Assembly (NCBI GenBank): GCA_900769145.1
Contig: CAAGFN010000113.1
Coordinates: 1-19,777, forward strand
Direction: 5' to 3'
From: Rikenellaceae bacterium
GTDB lineage: Bacteria > Bacteroidota > Bacteroidia > Bacteroidales > UBA932
DNA: 19,777 bases
The notes beneath the pieces were generated by a model, which had not been told where the DNA came from, did not search any database, and saw only the letters and a list, made by a program, of their open reading frames with translations. The number at the start of each line of letters is the position of its first letter. Positions within the stretch are counted from its first letter, which is position 1. Made by a program: the position numbers and the translations under genes. Of the stretch, positions 1 to 7,018 are shown piece after piece.

Positions 1-1205
1 ACAATCCTCAGGCAGCTTCTGGACAGGCCCTTGTGCTGATGTCCCTCCCCGACATATATTATATTGTTCTCAATGTCGGTGGAAATGACAAAGATTGAAT
101 CCTTGTGTCCTCCGATATTTAGCCCCTTCCGCTGCCCGATAGTATAGAACTGGGCCCCCTCGTGCCGCCCTATCACGGCTCCGTAAGGATTTGCCTTGTA
201 GCGTGTTTTGCGGATATGCCTCTTGCCGGAGCGGTAAGTCTCCGTCTCGAATTTGATGTCCCCGTAGGTGACAGGTTCAGACAATCTTTCCAGAGTCTCG
301 TCCGGGAGAGCCGCTATTTTCTCCATATTATAGATACTGTCATAGCGGCAGCCTCCCTCATATTCCCCGGCGGCAGCCTTTTCGGATTTGTCGTCGGAAA
401 TATAGTCGGAAACCATTGACACTTCTCCTATCCAGTCATCAGCAAGAATGGATGAAATGGTCTTCCGGATGAAGTTATATTGCTCATTGTCAGTATAATA
501 GGCATCGAAGACCTCGACTACGTCCCCTTCCACGGACTTGAGTTTCTGCTGGAGAAACACAGGCAAATCCACCTTGCCCACGAAACATATTCCCTGCGAG
601 TCCTTTTTTTCTGCAGATGGAAGATCGGCCTCCGCAGCCAGTCTCCTCACCTCAGGCTTGCATATATCCCCGATAGGGAACATTGCCTTGGCGAGCTGGT
701 CCTGGGTCAGCTGGCAGAGGAAATAACTCTGGTCCTTGTTCGGGTCCGTGCCGGCGAGTATCCTGAAAACCGGTTTTCCATTGACAGTAATCTCTTGTCC
801 TTCAGCATCTTTGGCCACATCCTTACGGCAATAATGCCCGGTCGCCACCATATCGGCGCCAAGTTTCTCCGCCGCCTCGAGAAAGGCAGCGAACTTGATT
901 TCCCTGTTGCAGAGCACATCCGGGTTAGGAGTCCTTCCCTTGGCGTATTCATCGAACATATAATCCACCACACGCTTCCTGTATTCCTTGCTCAAGTCAA
1001 TGAAATAGAATGGAATACCGATTTTTCTTGCGACCATCTCGGCCACGAACCTGTCCTCTTCCCATTCGCAGTCGCCGTGCAATGTGCCCTCCGTGTCGTG
1101 CCAGTTCTGCATGAACATGGCGAACACGTCATGGCCGGCCCGCTTGAGAAGCAGGGCAGCCACGCTGGAGTCGACTCCGCCTGAAAGGCCTACGCAAATC
1201 TTCAT
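1..1205 (-). CDS. mnmA: tRNA-specific 2-thiouridylase MnmA, N-terminal part (3' end off window)
   Basis: MnmA adenylates and thiolates U34 of the tRNAs for Lys, Glu and Gln in the cytoplasm, taking sulfur from a persulfide relay. Reading down from ATG at 1203-1205 gives MKICVGLSGGVDSSVAALL, with the SGGVDSS PP-loop at residues 8-14. The catalytic cysteine is Cys99 in TPNPDVLCN, and the second active-site cysteine is Cys207 in DSQGICFVGK. The central-domain motif TIGQRKGLNIGG starts near residue 354. About 150 residues separate Cys207 from that motif, against roughly 43 in E. coli from memory, so there is an insertion of about 105-110 residues (nt about 171-509). The frame stays open to base 1, so about 400 codons are visible and the C-terminal domain is missing. 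The gene is divergent from cdd. The identification is secure from the motifs; the role of the insertion is unknown. Confidence 0.96.
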   Translation of the reverse strand, partial: MKICVGLSGGVDSSVAALLLKRAGHDVFAMFMQNWHDTEGTLHGDCEWEEDRFVAEMVARKIGIPFYFIDLSKEYRKRVVDYMFDEYAKGRTPNPDVLCNREIKFAAFLEAAEKLGADMVATGHYCRKDVAKDAEGQEITVNGKPVFRILAGTDPNKDQSYFLCQLTQDQLAKAMFPIGDICKPEVRRLAAEADLPSAEKKDSQGICFVGKVDLPVFLQQKLKSVEGDVVEVFDAYYTDNEQYNFIRKTISSILADDWIGEVSMVSDYISDDKSEKAAAGEYEGGCRYDSIYNMEKIAALPDETLERLSEPVTYGDIKFETETYRSGKRHIRKTRYKANPYGAVIGRHEGAQFYTIGQRKGLNIGGHKDSIFVISTDIENNIIYVGEGHQHKGLSRSCLRI

Positions 1206-1223
1206 GTTCCTAACATTTTTAGG

Positions 1224-1231
1224 CAAATTTA
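1224..1231 (-). promoter_or_regulatory. -7 box of the mnmA promoter
   Basis: On the minus strand this reads TAAATTTG, a full match to the Bacteroidota -7 consensus TAnnTTTG. It would start transcription about 12 nt upstream of the mnmA ATG. No good TTTG lies 19-20 bp further upstream, so the -33 element is weak. Confidence 0.45.
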
Positions 1232-1260
1232 GCAATATTCAATGAAAAACATTATATTTG
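1229..1260 (+). promoter_or_regulatory. Promoter of cdd (-33/-7 type)
   Basis: TATATTTG at 1253-1260 matches the Bacteroidota -7 consensus exactly. A degenerate -33 (TTAG, 1229-1232) sits 20 bp upstream. Transcription would begin near 1266, giving a leader of about 17 nt before the cdd ATG at 1283. The -33 region overlaps the mnmA -7 box on the other strand. Confidence 0.55.
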
Positions 1261-1282
1261 AAGGCCACATGACATAAGAATT

Positions 1283-1762
1283 ATGATTGAGAAAACAATT
1301 GATATAGTCTATAAAGAATATGAGTCGCTGGCTGAGCTTGACTCATCTGACAGGGAATTGTGCGAGGCTGCAATTTCTGCGCTTTCAGGTTCTTACGCTC
1401 CTTATTCGAATTTCAATGTGGGTGCTGCCGTGAGGCTGGCCGACGGAAATATCGTGATAGGTTCCAATCAGGAGAATGCCGCTTCGCCATCAGGCCTTTG
1501 TGCTGAAAGGACTGCAATGTTCGCTGCCAATGCGACCCATCCCGGTGTCCCTATGAGGAGCATTGCCATCGTCGGCTCCCAGAACGGAGTCATCTGCGGG
1601 GGAATTACCTCTCCATGCGGGGCTTGCCGACAGGTCATGGCTGAGTATCAGCACATTGCCGGTGCCGATATGGCAGTATTGCTTATCAGTGCAGGCAAGA
1701 TATTGAAATTCAATCGGGTAGATGATATTCTGCCTTTCATTTTCGACAATCTTGACAAATAA
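1283..1762 (+). CDS. cdd: Cytidine deaminase
   Basis: This enzyme converts cytidine and deoxycytidine to uridine and deoxyuridine in pyrimidine salvage, in the cytoplasm. The 159-residue product has the small homotetrameric Cdd layout. It contains the substrate-binding NFNVGAAV (residues 43-50), then CAERTA with zinc ligand Cys73 and catalytic Glu75, and PCGACRQ with zinc ligands Cys112 and Cys115. This is the C-C-C zinc class typical of small tetrameric enzymes. The ATG at 1283 is the only sensible start, because a matching promoter lies just upstream and no earlier in-frame start was found. The gene is followed at once by the SRP RNA promoter, so it is probably monocistronic. All catalytic residues are present. 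Confidence 0.96.
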   Translation: MIEKTIDIVYKEYESLAELDSSDRELCEAAISALSGSYAPYSNFNVGAAVRLADGNIVIGSNQENAASPSGLCAERTAMFAANATHPGVPMRSIAIVGSQNGVICGGITSPCGACRQVMAEYQHIAGADMAVLLISAGKILKFNRVDDILPFIFDNLDK

Positions 1763-1763
1763 T

Positions 1764-1794
1764 TTTGTCAGTTTCCCGAAAAGAACTATATTTG
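1764..1794 (+). promoter_or_regulatory. Promoter of the SRP RNA gene
   Basis: TTTG at 1764-1767 (-33) and TATATTTG at 1787-1794 (-7) are separated by 19 bp, the best-formed promoter in the window. Transcription would begin near 1799, matching the 5' base of the closing stem of the RNA. The -33 box begins two bases after the cdd stop codon. Confidence 0.75.
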
Positions 1795-1797
1795 CGG

Positions 1798-1899
1798 TGG
1801 GGAAAGTCGTACACGACCAGCTCCCTCTGAATTCCCCCAGGACCGGAAGGTAGCAAGGGCAGGAGGTTGTAGCGGTGCGATGTACTAAGCTTTCCCTAT
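1798..1899 (+). ncRNA. ffs: Small signal recognition particle RNA (4.5S-type)
   Basis: This is the RNA core of the bacterial SRP, which binds Ffh and targets nascent membrane proteins. The conserved apical domain is visible as CAGGACCGGAAGGTAGCA around 1838-1854. Its GGAA tetraloop (1845-1848) is closed by CC/GG, followed by the AGCA side of the asymmetric internal loop. The ends pair as GGGAAAG (1800-1806) with CTTTCCC (1890-1896). A run of nine T follows (1899-1907), so the closing stem may help termination. The length of about 100 nt fits the short Alu-less bacterial form. The 5' boundary comes from the promoter, the 3' boundary from the stem and T run, and each may be off by a few bases. 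Confidence 0.9.
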
Positions 1900-1988
1900 T
1901 TTTTTTTGAAAACGAACTATTTATACCTTTTATTGTCATTCTTTTGGAGGACAATCCTTTAATACGTTTAAATTTTTTTTTGAAGATT

Positions 1989-2020
1989 TTTGGAATATTC
2001 AAAGAATATTTATACTTTTG
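1989..2020 (+). promoter_or_regulatory. Promoter of the susC/susD operon
   Basis: TTTG at 1989-1992 (-33) and TACTTTTG at 2013-2020 (-7) are 20 bp apart and match the Bacteroidota consensus. Transcription would start near 2026, leaving an untranslated leader of about 89 nt before susC. A second -7-like TACTTTCG lies at 2048-2055 but has no TTTG at the right distance. The rest of the 1908-2114 interval is AT-rich with no gene visible. Confidence 0.6.
1994..2010. promoter_or_regulatory. Operator-like inverted repeat in the susC promoter spacer
   Basis: AATATTC (1994-2000) and GAATATT (2004-2010) form a perfect 7-bp inverted repeat with a 3-bp centre. The repeat lies wholly between the -33 and -7 elements, a typical place for a repressor or activator dimer site. 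No regulator gene is visible nearby, and an AT-rich palindrome could also be chance. Confidence 0.35.
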
Positions 2021-2067
2021 AAAAAATGCAATTCGACGGTATATTTATACTTTCGTGAAATTGCAAT
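2006..2067 (+). repeat. Imperfect 27-bp direct repeat, 35-bp period
   Basis: Two copies (2006-2032 and 2041-2067) share ATATTTATACTTT and, in the same register 21 bp from each copy's start, TGCAAT; 23 of 27 positions agree. The first copy contains the -7 box of the susC promoter. The second carries a one-mismatch -7 box. The repeat could be a tandem regulator site or a duplicated promoter. Confidence 0.6.
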
Positions 2068-2114
2068 GCAGAAGGCTGAAATTCAATAGCGTAACAATAT
2101 AAATTAAACGCCCT

Positions 2115-5100
2115 ATGATGAAAAGGATTATTCCAGTTCTCTGTGCGTTGCTGGTCTGCAACCTGATCTATGCGCAGAAAATCACTGTGAAAGGAACAGT
2201 GACAGATGACAGTGGTCAGCCGGTCATTCAAGTTGTCGTTCAGGAAGTGAACGGCCAGGCCGTAGGTGTCACGGACATTGATGGAAATTATTCAATTTCC
2301 GTACCTTCCGGTGCAGTCTTGAAGTTTTCCTGCATGGGATATGTCACCGCTGAGATTCCTGTACAGTCACGGAATGTGGTGAATTGTGTCCTTGCCATTG
2401 ACAATCAAGTACTCGACGATGTCATAGTGGTGGCATTCGGTACTGCCACCAAGGAGTCATTCACCGGTTCGGCGACTGTGGTCAACAGCGAAAAGATTTC
2501 CGAGAGGCAGGTCAGCAGCCCTATCGCAGCATTGAACGGCCAGGTAGCAGGTCTCCAGATGGTAGAGGGTAATGGACCTGATTCGGACCCGTCCATCCTG
2601 ATCAGGGGATTCGGCTCCATCAATGCCGGAACATCACCTCTCATTATTCTTGACGGTCTTCCATATAACGGATATTGGAGTGACATCAACCCTCAGGATG
2701 TCGAAAGCATCAGCGTTCTCAAGGATGCCGCTTCCAACGCCCTCTACGGTTCGAGGGGAGCCAACGGTGTCATCATGATTACCACGAAGAGCGCCAAGAG
2801 GGGCCGTGCCAACATTTCTTTCGACGCCAAGTTCGGTGTCAATATGGACGGTGGCATTTATTATGACTACATTACTGACCCGGGTCAGTATTATGAGTTC
2901 CACTATTCCACATTGCTGAACTATTACCGTACGATAATTGGCGACAAGTATTCCATTGCCAAGGAAAAGGCCATCGCTGCTATTCCGAAGACACCTTCTG
3001 ACGGTGGTCTCGGATACCTTATATATGATGTGCCTGCCGGCCAGACTCTGTTCGGGGACGATGGAAGGATTAATCCAAATGTCAGTTACAGGAAGGTGAC
3101 GGGAGCTGACGGCCAGGAGCATCTCCTTGTACCTGACAATTGGAAGAAGGAAGGTATGCGCAACGGCTTCCGCCAGGAGTACAACCTCAATATCAGCGGG
3201 GGCAACGAGAATTTCCAGTTCATCGGAAGTATCGGTTACCTCAGTAATCAGGGCCTTACATACGGCTCGGATTATCAGCGAGTTACAGCCAGGGCCAAGG
3301 CGGATTACCAGGCACGTGAGTGGTTGAAGGTCGGTGTCAATATGAACTACACCAACAATGTGTCCAACAATCTTGCCTCCGCATTCTCGACTATTTATTC
3401 CATAGCTCCGATTTATCCTCTCTATGTCCGTGACGGCGCCGGCAACATCATGACGGATTCACACGGCAAGGTCTATGACTACGGTGACGGCCGGATTACG
3501 GGCATTATCCGTGCAGTGGAGAACAATGGCAACTCCATCCAGAGCGATCTTCTGGACAAGAGCCGCAATGATTCCAACGCATTCGGTCTCCAGGGCTATG
3601 CCGACATCAAGTTCTTCCGCGACCTCACATTCACCATCAACGGAAGTATTTATGATACGGAAAACAGGGCAGAGACTGCCTACAACCCGTATTATGGCTA
3701 TAGCGCCAACACCGGAGGCGGTGTATCAACCTATCATTACAGGACATTCGACATCAACACCCAGCAGCTTCTCAAGTACAAACACGCTTTCAGGGGCGGC
3801 CACAATATGGATATCCTCCTCGGTCACGAGTACAACAAGAATACATCCACCACAACAGGAGCATCCAAGACCAATGTTTTCGCATACGAAGTGAACACTG
3901 AGCTCGACGGAACTCTCATCAAGGAGTCCATCTCCGGCAGCAAGGAGGTTTACAACACCGAGGGATTCCTCTTCAGGGGTCAGTACGACTACAACGGCAA
4001 GTATTTCGGTTCTGCATCCTACAGGCTTGACGGGTCTTCAGCATTCCATCCGAAACATCGCTGGGGAAGTTTCTGGTCAGTCGGAGGAGCATGGATTCTG
4101 AGCAAGGAACGCTGGTTCAAGAGCAAGGCTTTCGATATGCTGAAGTTCAAGGCCAGCTACGGTGTGCAGGGTAATGACGGTATCCCATCTTATTACTACA
4201 CAAGGCTTTACAATATCACGACCGTGAACTCCATGGGTGCTACGACATTCAAGTCCCAAGGCAATGAGGACATAACCTGGGAGAGCAACGGAAACTTCAA
4301 CACAGGTATTGAGGCCGAACTTTTCGGCGGCAGGCTTTCAGCCGAGGTAAACTACTACTACAGGATTACTTCCGATATGCTTCTGTGGAAGACCGTCCCT
4401 CTCGGAATGGGTTACGGCGGATACTATGACAATGTCGGAGATATGGTAAACCAGGGTGTTGAATTCAATCTCTCCGGTTCGATAATAAGGACCAAGAACG
4501 TGACCTGGTCGGCCAATCTCAACCTTTCACACAACAGGAACCGTGTGACTTATCTCCCTGCGGAGAACAAGAGTTCAGCCATCGAAGGACACGGAGGATA
4601 CCTTTCCGGTTACAGATATGTAGGTGAAGACCTTCCTCTTTATACCTGGTACATAAAGAAATACGCCGGTGTAGATGAGACCGGTCTTCCGATGTGGTAC
4701 AAGAATGACGGAACCACCACAACGAACTGGGACAATGCCTCGTACTATCTTTGCGACGATCCGCATCCTATTGTCTATGGCGGCTTCGGTACCAGCCTGA
4801 ATGCTCACGGATTTGACTTTACAGTGAACTTCCTCTACAGCGTGGGCGGCAAGGTTATGGACAACGGTTATCTCGGACTTATGGGAGTGCCTTATGCAGG
4901 TGTAACCGGCGGCAATTACCATAAGGATATGCTCAAGGCATGGAGTCAGGAGAACCCTGACAGCAACATTCCTAGAGCGGTCTATAATGACCAGAATATC
5001 AATGCGGTATCAGACCGCTTCCTCATCGACGGAAGTTGCCTTACTCTCAAGAATGCAAGTATGGGATACACCTTCCCTTCAAAGCTGATGGAGAAAATCA

Positions 5101-5258
5101 AGGTTTCATCCCTCAGGATTTATGTCACCTGCGACAATATCTACTATTGGTCAAAGAGGAAGGGCCTTGACCCGAGGACCAGCCTCATTGGTGACACTGA
5201 TGAGACTACATATTCGCCGATGCGTACTATTTCGGCCGGTATCAATGTCAAATTCTAA
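2115..5258 (+). CDS. SusC/RagA-family TonB-dependent outer-membrane transporter
   Basis: This is an outer-membrane beta-barrel that imports oligosaccharides or peptides using TonB energy, with SusD as its lid. The 1047-residue product has a signal peptide (residues 1-20, cleavage likely after IYA). A CarboxypepD_reg-like domain follows at about 23-95, containing DIDGNYSISVPSG. Next is the SusC linker DDVIVVAFGTATKESFTGS (101-119), then the plug domain at about 120-225 with SILIRGFGSINAGTSPLIILDG and YGSRGANGVIMITTK. The remaining 800 residues are barrel, rich in alternating aromatics, ending in GINVKF with a terminal Phe as barrel proteins usually do. Two ATGs are adjacent (2115, 2118); I use the first. 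The susD-like start overlaps the stop by one base in the longest reading, so the two are co-expressed. The substrate cannot be deduced, since no glycoside hydrolase, peptidase or regulator is adjacent. Confidence 0.95.
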   Translation: MMKRIIPVLCALLVCNLIYAQKITVKGTVTDDSGQPVIQVVVQEVNGQAVGVTDIDGNYSISVPSGAVLKFSCMGYVTAEIPVQSRNVVNCVLAIDNQVLDDVIVVAFGTATKESFTGSATVVNSEKISERQVSSPIAALNGQVAGLQMVEGNGPDSDPSILIRGFGSINAGTSPLIILDGLPYNGYWSDINPQDVESISVLKDAASNALYGSRGANGVIMITTKSAKRGRANISFDAKFGVNMDGGIYYDYITDPGQYYEFHYSTLLNYYRTIIGDKYSIAKEKAIAAIPKTPSDGGLGYLIYDVPAGQTLFGDDGRINPNVSYRKVTGADGQEHLLVPDNWKKEGMRNGFRQEYNLNISGGNENFQFIGSIGYLSNQGLTYGSDYQRVTARAKADYQAREWLKVGVNMNYTNNVSNNLASAFSTIYSIAPIYPLYVRDGAGNIMTDSHGKVYDYGDGRITGIIRAVENNGNSIQSDLLDKSRNDSNAFGLQGYADIKFFRDLTFTINGSIYDTENRAETAYNPYYGYSANTGGGVSTYHYRTFDINTQQLLKYKHAFRGGHNMDILLGHEYNKNTSTTTGASKTNVFAYEVNTELDGTLIKESISGSKEVYNTEGFLFRGQYDYNGKYFGSASYRLDGSSAFHPKHRWGSFWSVGGAWILSKERWFKSKAFDMLKFKASYGVQGNDGIPSYYYTRLYNITTVNSMGATTFKSQGNEDITWESNGNFNTGIEAELFGGRLSAEVNYYYRITSDMLLWKTVPLGMGYGGYYDNVGDMVNQGVEFNLSGSIIRTKNVTWSANLNLSHNRNRVTYLPAENKSSAIEGHGGYLSGYRYVGEDLPLYTWYIKKYAGVDETGLPMWYKNDGTTTTNWDNASYYLCDDPHPIVYGGFGTSLNAHGFDFTVNFLYSVGGKVMDNGYLGLMGVPYAGVTGGNYHKDMLKAWSQENPDSNIPRAVYNDQNINAVSDRFLIDGSCLTLKNASMGYTFPSKLMEKIKVSSLRIYVTCDNIYYWSKRKGLDPRTSLIGDTDETTYSPMRTISAGINVKF

Positions 5259-5262
5259 TGAT

Positions 5263-5268
5263 GGAGGG
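5263..5268 (+). promoter_or_regulatory. Shine-Dalgarno site deciding the susD start
   Basis: GGAGGG lies 7 nt before the ATG at 5276 but only 1 nt before the ATG at 5270 and inside the longest reading from 5258. It favours 5276 and is unusual in a genome where most genes lack such a site. Confidence 0.5.
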
Positions 5269-5275
5269 TATGAAA

Positions 5276-7000
5276 ATGAAAAGATTCAGATATATTATTG
5301 CCATTGCAGCCATTGCAACGCTTTTTACCGGATGTCTCAAGGAAACATTCCCTACCAGTATCATTACTGAGGGCCAGCTCGGCCAGTCATCCAATGCCCT
5401 TGCCGGAATGAGCCGTGCGAGTGCTGCCGTGTTCAACAGGTACGGTTCCACATACGACGCTTTCGGATATCCGGGCATCATGCTGTGGAGGGATACGATG
5501 GCCGGAGATCTTCCGATTTATTCCCCAAGCTACGACTATCATTCGTATTACGCCCAGTGCCAGTATCTTGGAAACTGGATTGTCCAGCAGGGCTGGTGGT
5601 CTCTCTTCTACAAGATTGTCCTAAATGCCAACCTGTTAATTAATGCCGCCCAGGGCAATGAGGACCCTGACGTACCGCACTATCTGGGCAATGCATACTG
5701 CTACAGGGCATACGCATATCTCGACCTGGCGAGGATGTACGAGTTCCACAAGACCGGATTCGCTGAGTTGGACGCTGAGGCCGAGTCCAGAGGAATCTAC
5801 GGACTGACCGTACCTATTTACACGGAGAATACCACCGAGGAGGAGGCCAAGAACAATCCTCGTGCCCCGTTCTACCAGATGTACCGCTTCATTCTCAATG
5901 ACCTGAACAAGGCTGAGGAATATCTGGACGGCTATATTTCTTCAGTTTGCAATGAAGCCGGAATCTCGCTTGTCTATGCTCTCAAGGCTCGTACATGGCT
6001 CGAACTTGCGAACCGGTTCGATTCTACAATCTGTGATACCGCCGATTCTGACCTCCAGGCTATGCTTGCTCACGAGTCCGACTATCCTGAGATCGACAAG
6101 ATGGGAATCACCACTGCAAAGGAGTGCTACCAGAATGCGTTGAAATATGCCGAACTTGCAGAGGCTTATCACACTCCGTTGACCAAAGAGCAGTGGTTCT
6201 CTCCGACTACGGCCTTCAATACAGCCCAGAGTTCCTGGATTTTCGGAATGATCATCGGCACCGAGGACGTAGGCGGTTCCTGGATCAGTTTCACCGGAAA
6301 TATGTCTGCGGAGACTACATACGGTACTGCCAATACGCTTTATCAGGGCTTTAGGATGATTGATGCGGCATTGTACAAAAAAATCGGCAGCGGTGACTGG
6401 AGAAAGAACATCTGGATTTCACCTGATGATGCGGGCAAAGCCAGTGCATACACCAAGTACAAGACTCTTCTCAGCAAGGATGAATTCGTTCAATGCCCGG
6501 CCTACACCAATTTCAAGTTCCATCCGGGCAGCGGGGATATGGACAACTATCTCGTGGGCAATGTCGTTGACCTTCCTCTAATCCGTGTAGAGGAGATGTA
6601 TCTCATTGCTGCCGAGGCAGAAGCAAATGTCAATGGCCTCGCGGCCGGTGCTGCAAAACTCAAGGACTATCTCAATACCTACAGATATGACGACGGAACA
6701 TATTCCACCGCGACATTGTATGATATGAATGCTTTCAGGACAGAAATCCTGAACCAAAGACGTATTGAGTTCTGGGGTGAAGGACACGTCATTTTCGACT
6801 ACAGAAGGCTCAGGAAGGCAGTTGTCAAGGGATATGAAGGCAGCAATTTCCCTGATTCCTACCAGTATAATTCCATTGAGGGTTATGTGCCTGCCTGGTC
6901 AACGATTTATATAACCTCAAGCGAGTATCAGTACAATCATGCGCTTGAGGGAAAGAACAACCCGGATCCGTCAGGATACGGAATCAAATGGAGTGAATAA
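5276..7000 (+). CDS. SusD/RagB-family surface nutrient-binding lipoprotein
   Basis: This protein caps the SusC barrel on the cell surface and captures the nutrient. From ATG 5276 the product has 574 residues. It begins MKRFRYIIAIAAIATLFTGC, a lipoprotein signal with the lipidated cysteine at position 20, followed by LKET, which resembles a Bacteroidota surface-export signal. Family signatures are the TPR-like stretch with LGNAYCYRAYAYLDLARMYE, the late motif LPLIRVEEMYLIAAEAEAN and RRIEFWGEGHVIFDYRRL near the C-terminus. In-frame ATGs also exist at 5258 (overlapping the susC stop as TAATG), 5261 and 5270. I chose 5276 from the Shine-Dalgarno spacing and the compact signal peptide. The next lipoprotein gene begins 18 bp after the stop, so all three are probably one transcript. 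Confidence 0.95.
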   Translation: MKRFRYIIAIAAIATLFTGCLKETFPTSIITEGQLGQSSNALAGMSRASAAVFNRYGSTYDAFGYPGIMLWRDTMAGDLPIYSPSYDYHSYYAQCQYLGNWIVQQGWWSLFYKIVLNANLLINAAQGNEDPDVPHYLGNAYCYRAYAYLDLARMYEFHKTGFAELDAEAESRGIYGLTVPIYTENTTEEEAKNNPRAPFYQMYRFILNDLNKAEEYLDGYISSVCNEAGISLVYALKARTWLELANRFDSTICDTADSDLQAMLAHESDYPEIDKMGITTAKECYQNALKYAELAEAYHTPLTKEQWFSPTTAFNTAQSSWIFGMIIGTEDVGGSWISFTGNMSAETTYGTANTLYQGFRMIDAALYKKIGSGDWRKNIWISPDDAGKASAYTKYKTLLSKDEFVQCPAYTNFKFHPGSGDMDNYLVGNVVDLPLIRVEEMYLIAAEAEANVNGLAAGAAKLKDYLNTYRYDDGTYSTATLYDMNAFRTEILNQRRIEFWGEGHVIFDYRRLRKAVVKGYEGSNFPDSYQYNSIEGYVPAWSTIYITSSEYQYNHALEGKNNPDPSGYGIKWSE

Positions 7001-7018
7001 TTTCAAAATTGTTGTGTT

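Noticed and set aside
480..1184. Long open frame of 234 codons on the plus strand
   Set aside because: It lies antisense to mnmA, whose protein shows intact PP-loop and cysteine motifs throughout; the plus-strand translation has no family signature.
1989..2114. Phase-variable invertible promoter for susC
   Set aside because: The repeats at 2006-2067 are direct, the only inverted repeat is 17 bp inside the promoter spacer, and no invertase gene is nearby.
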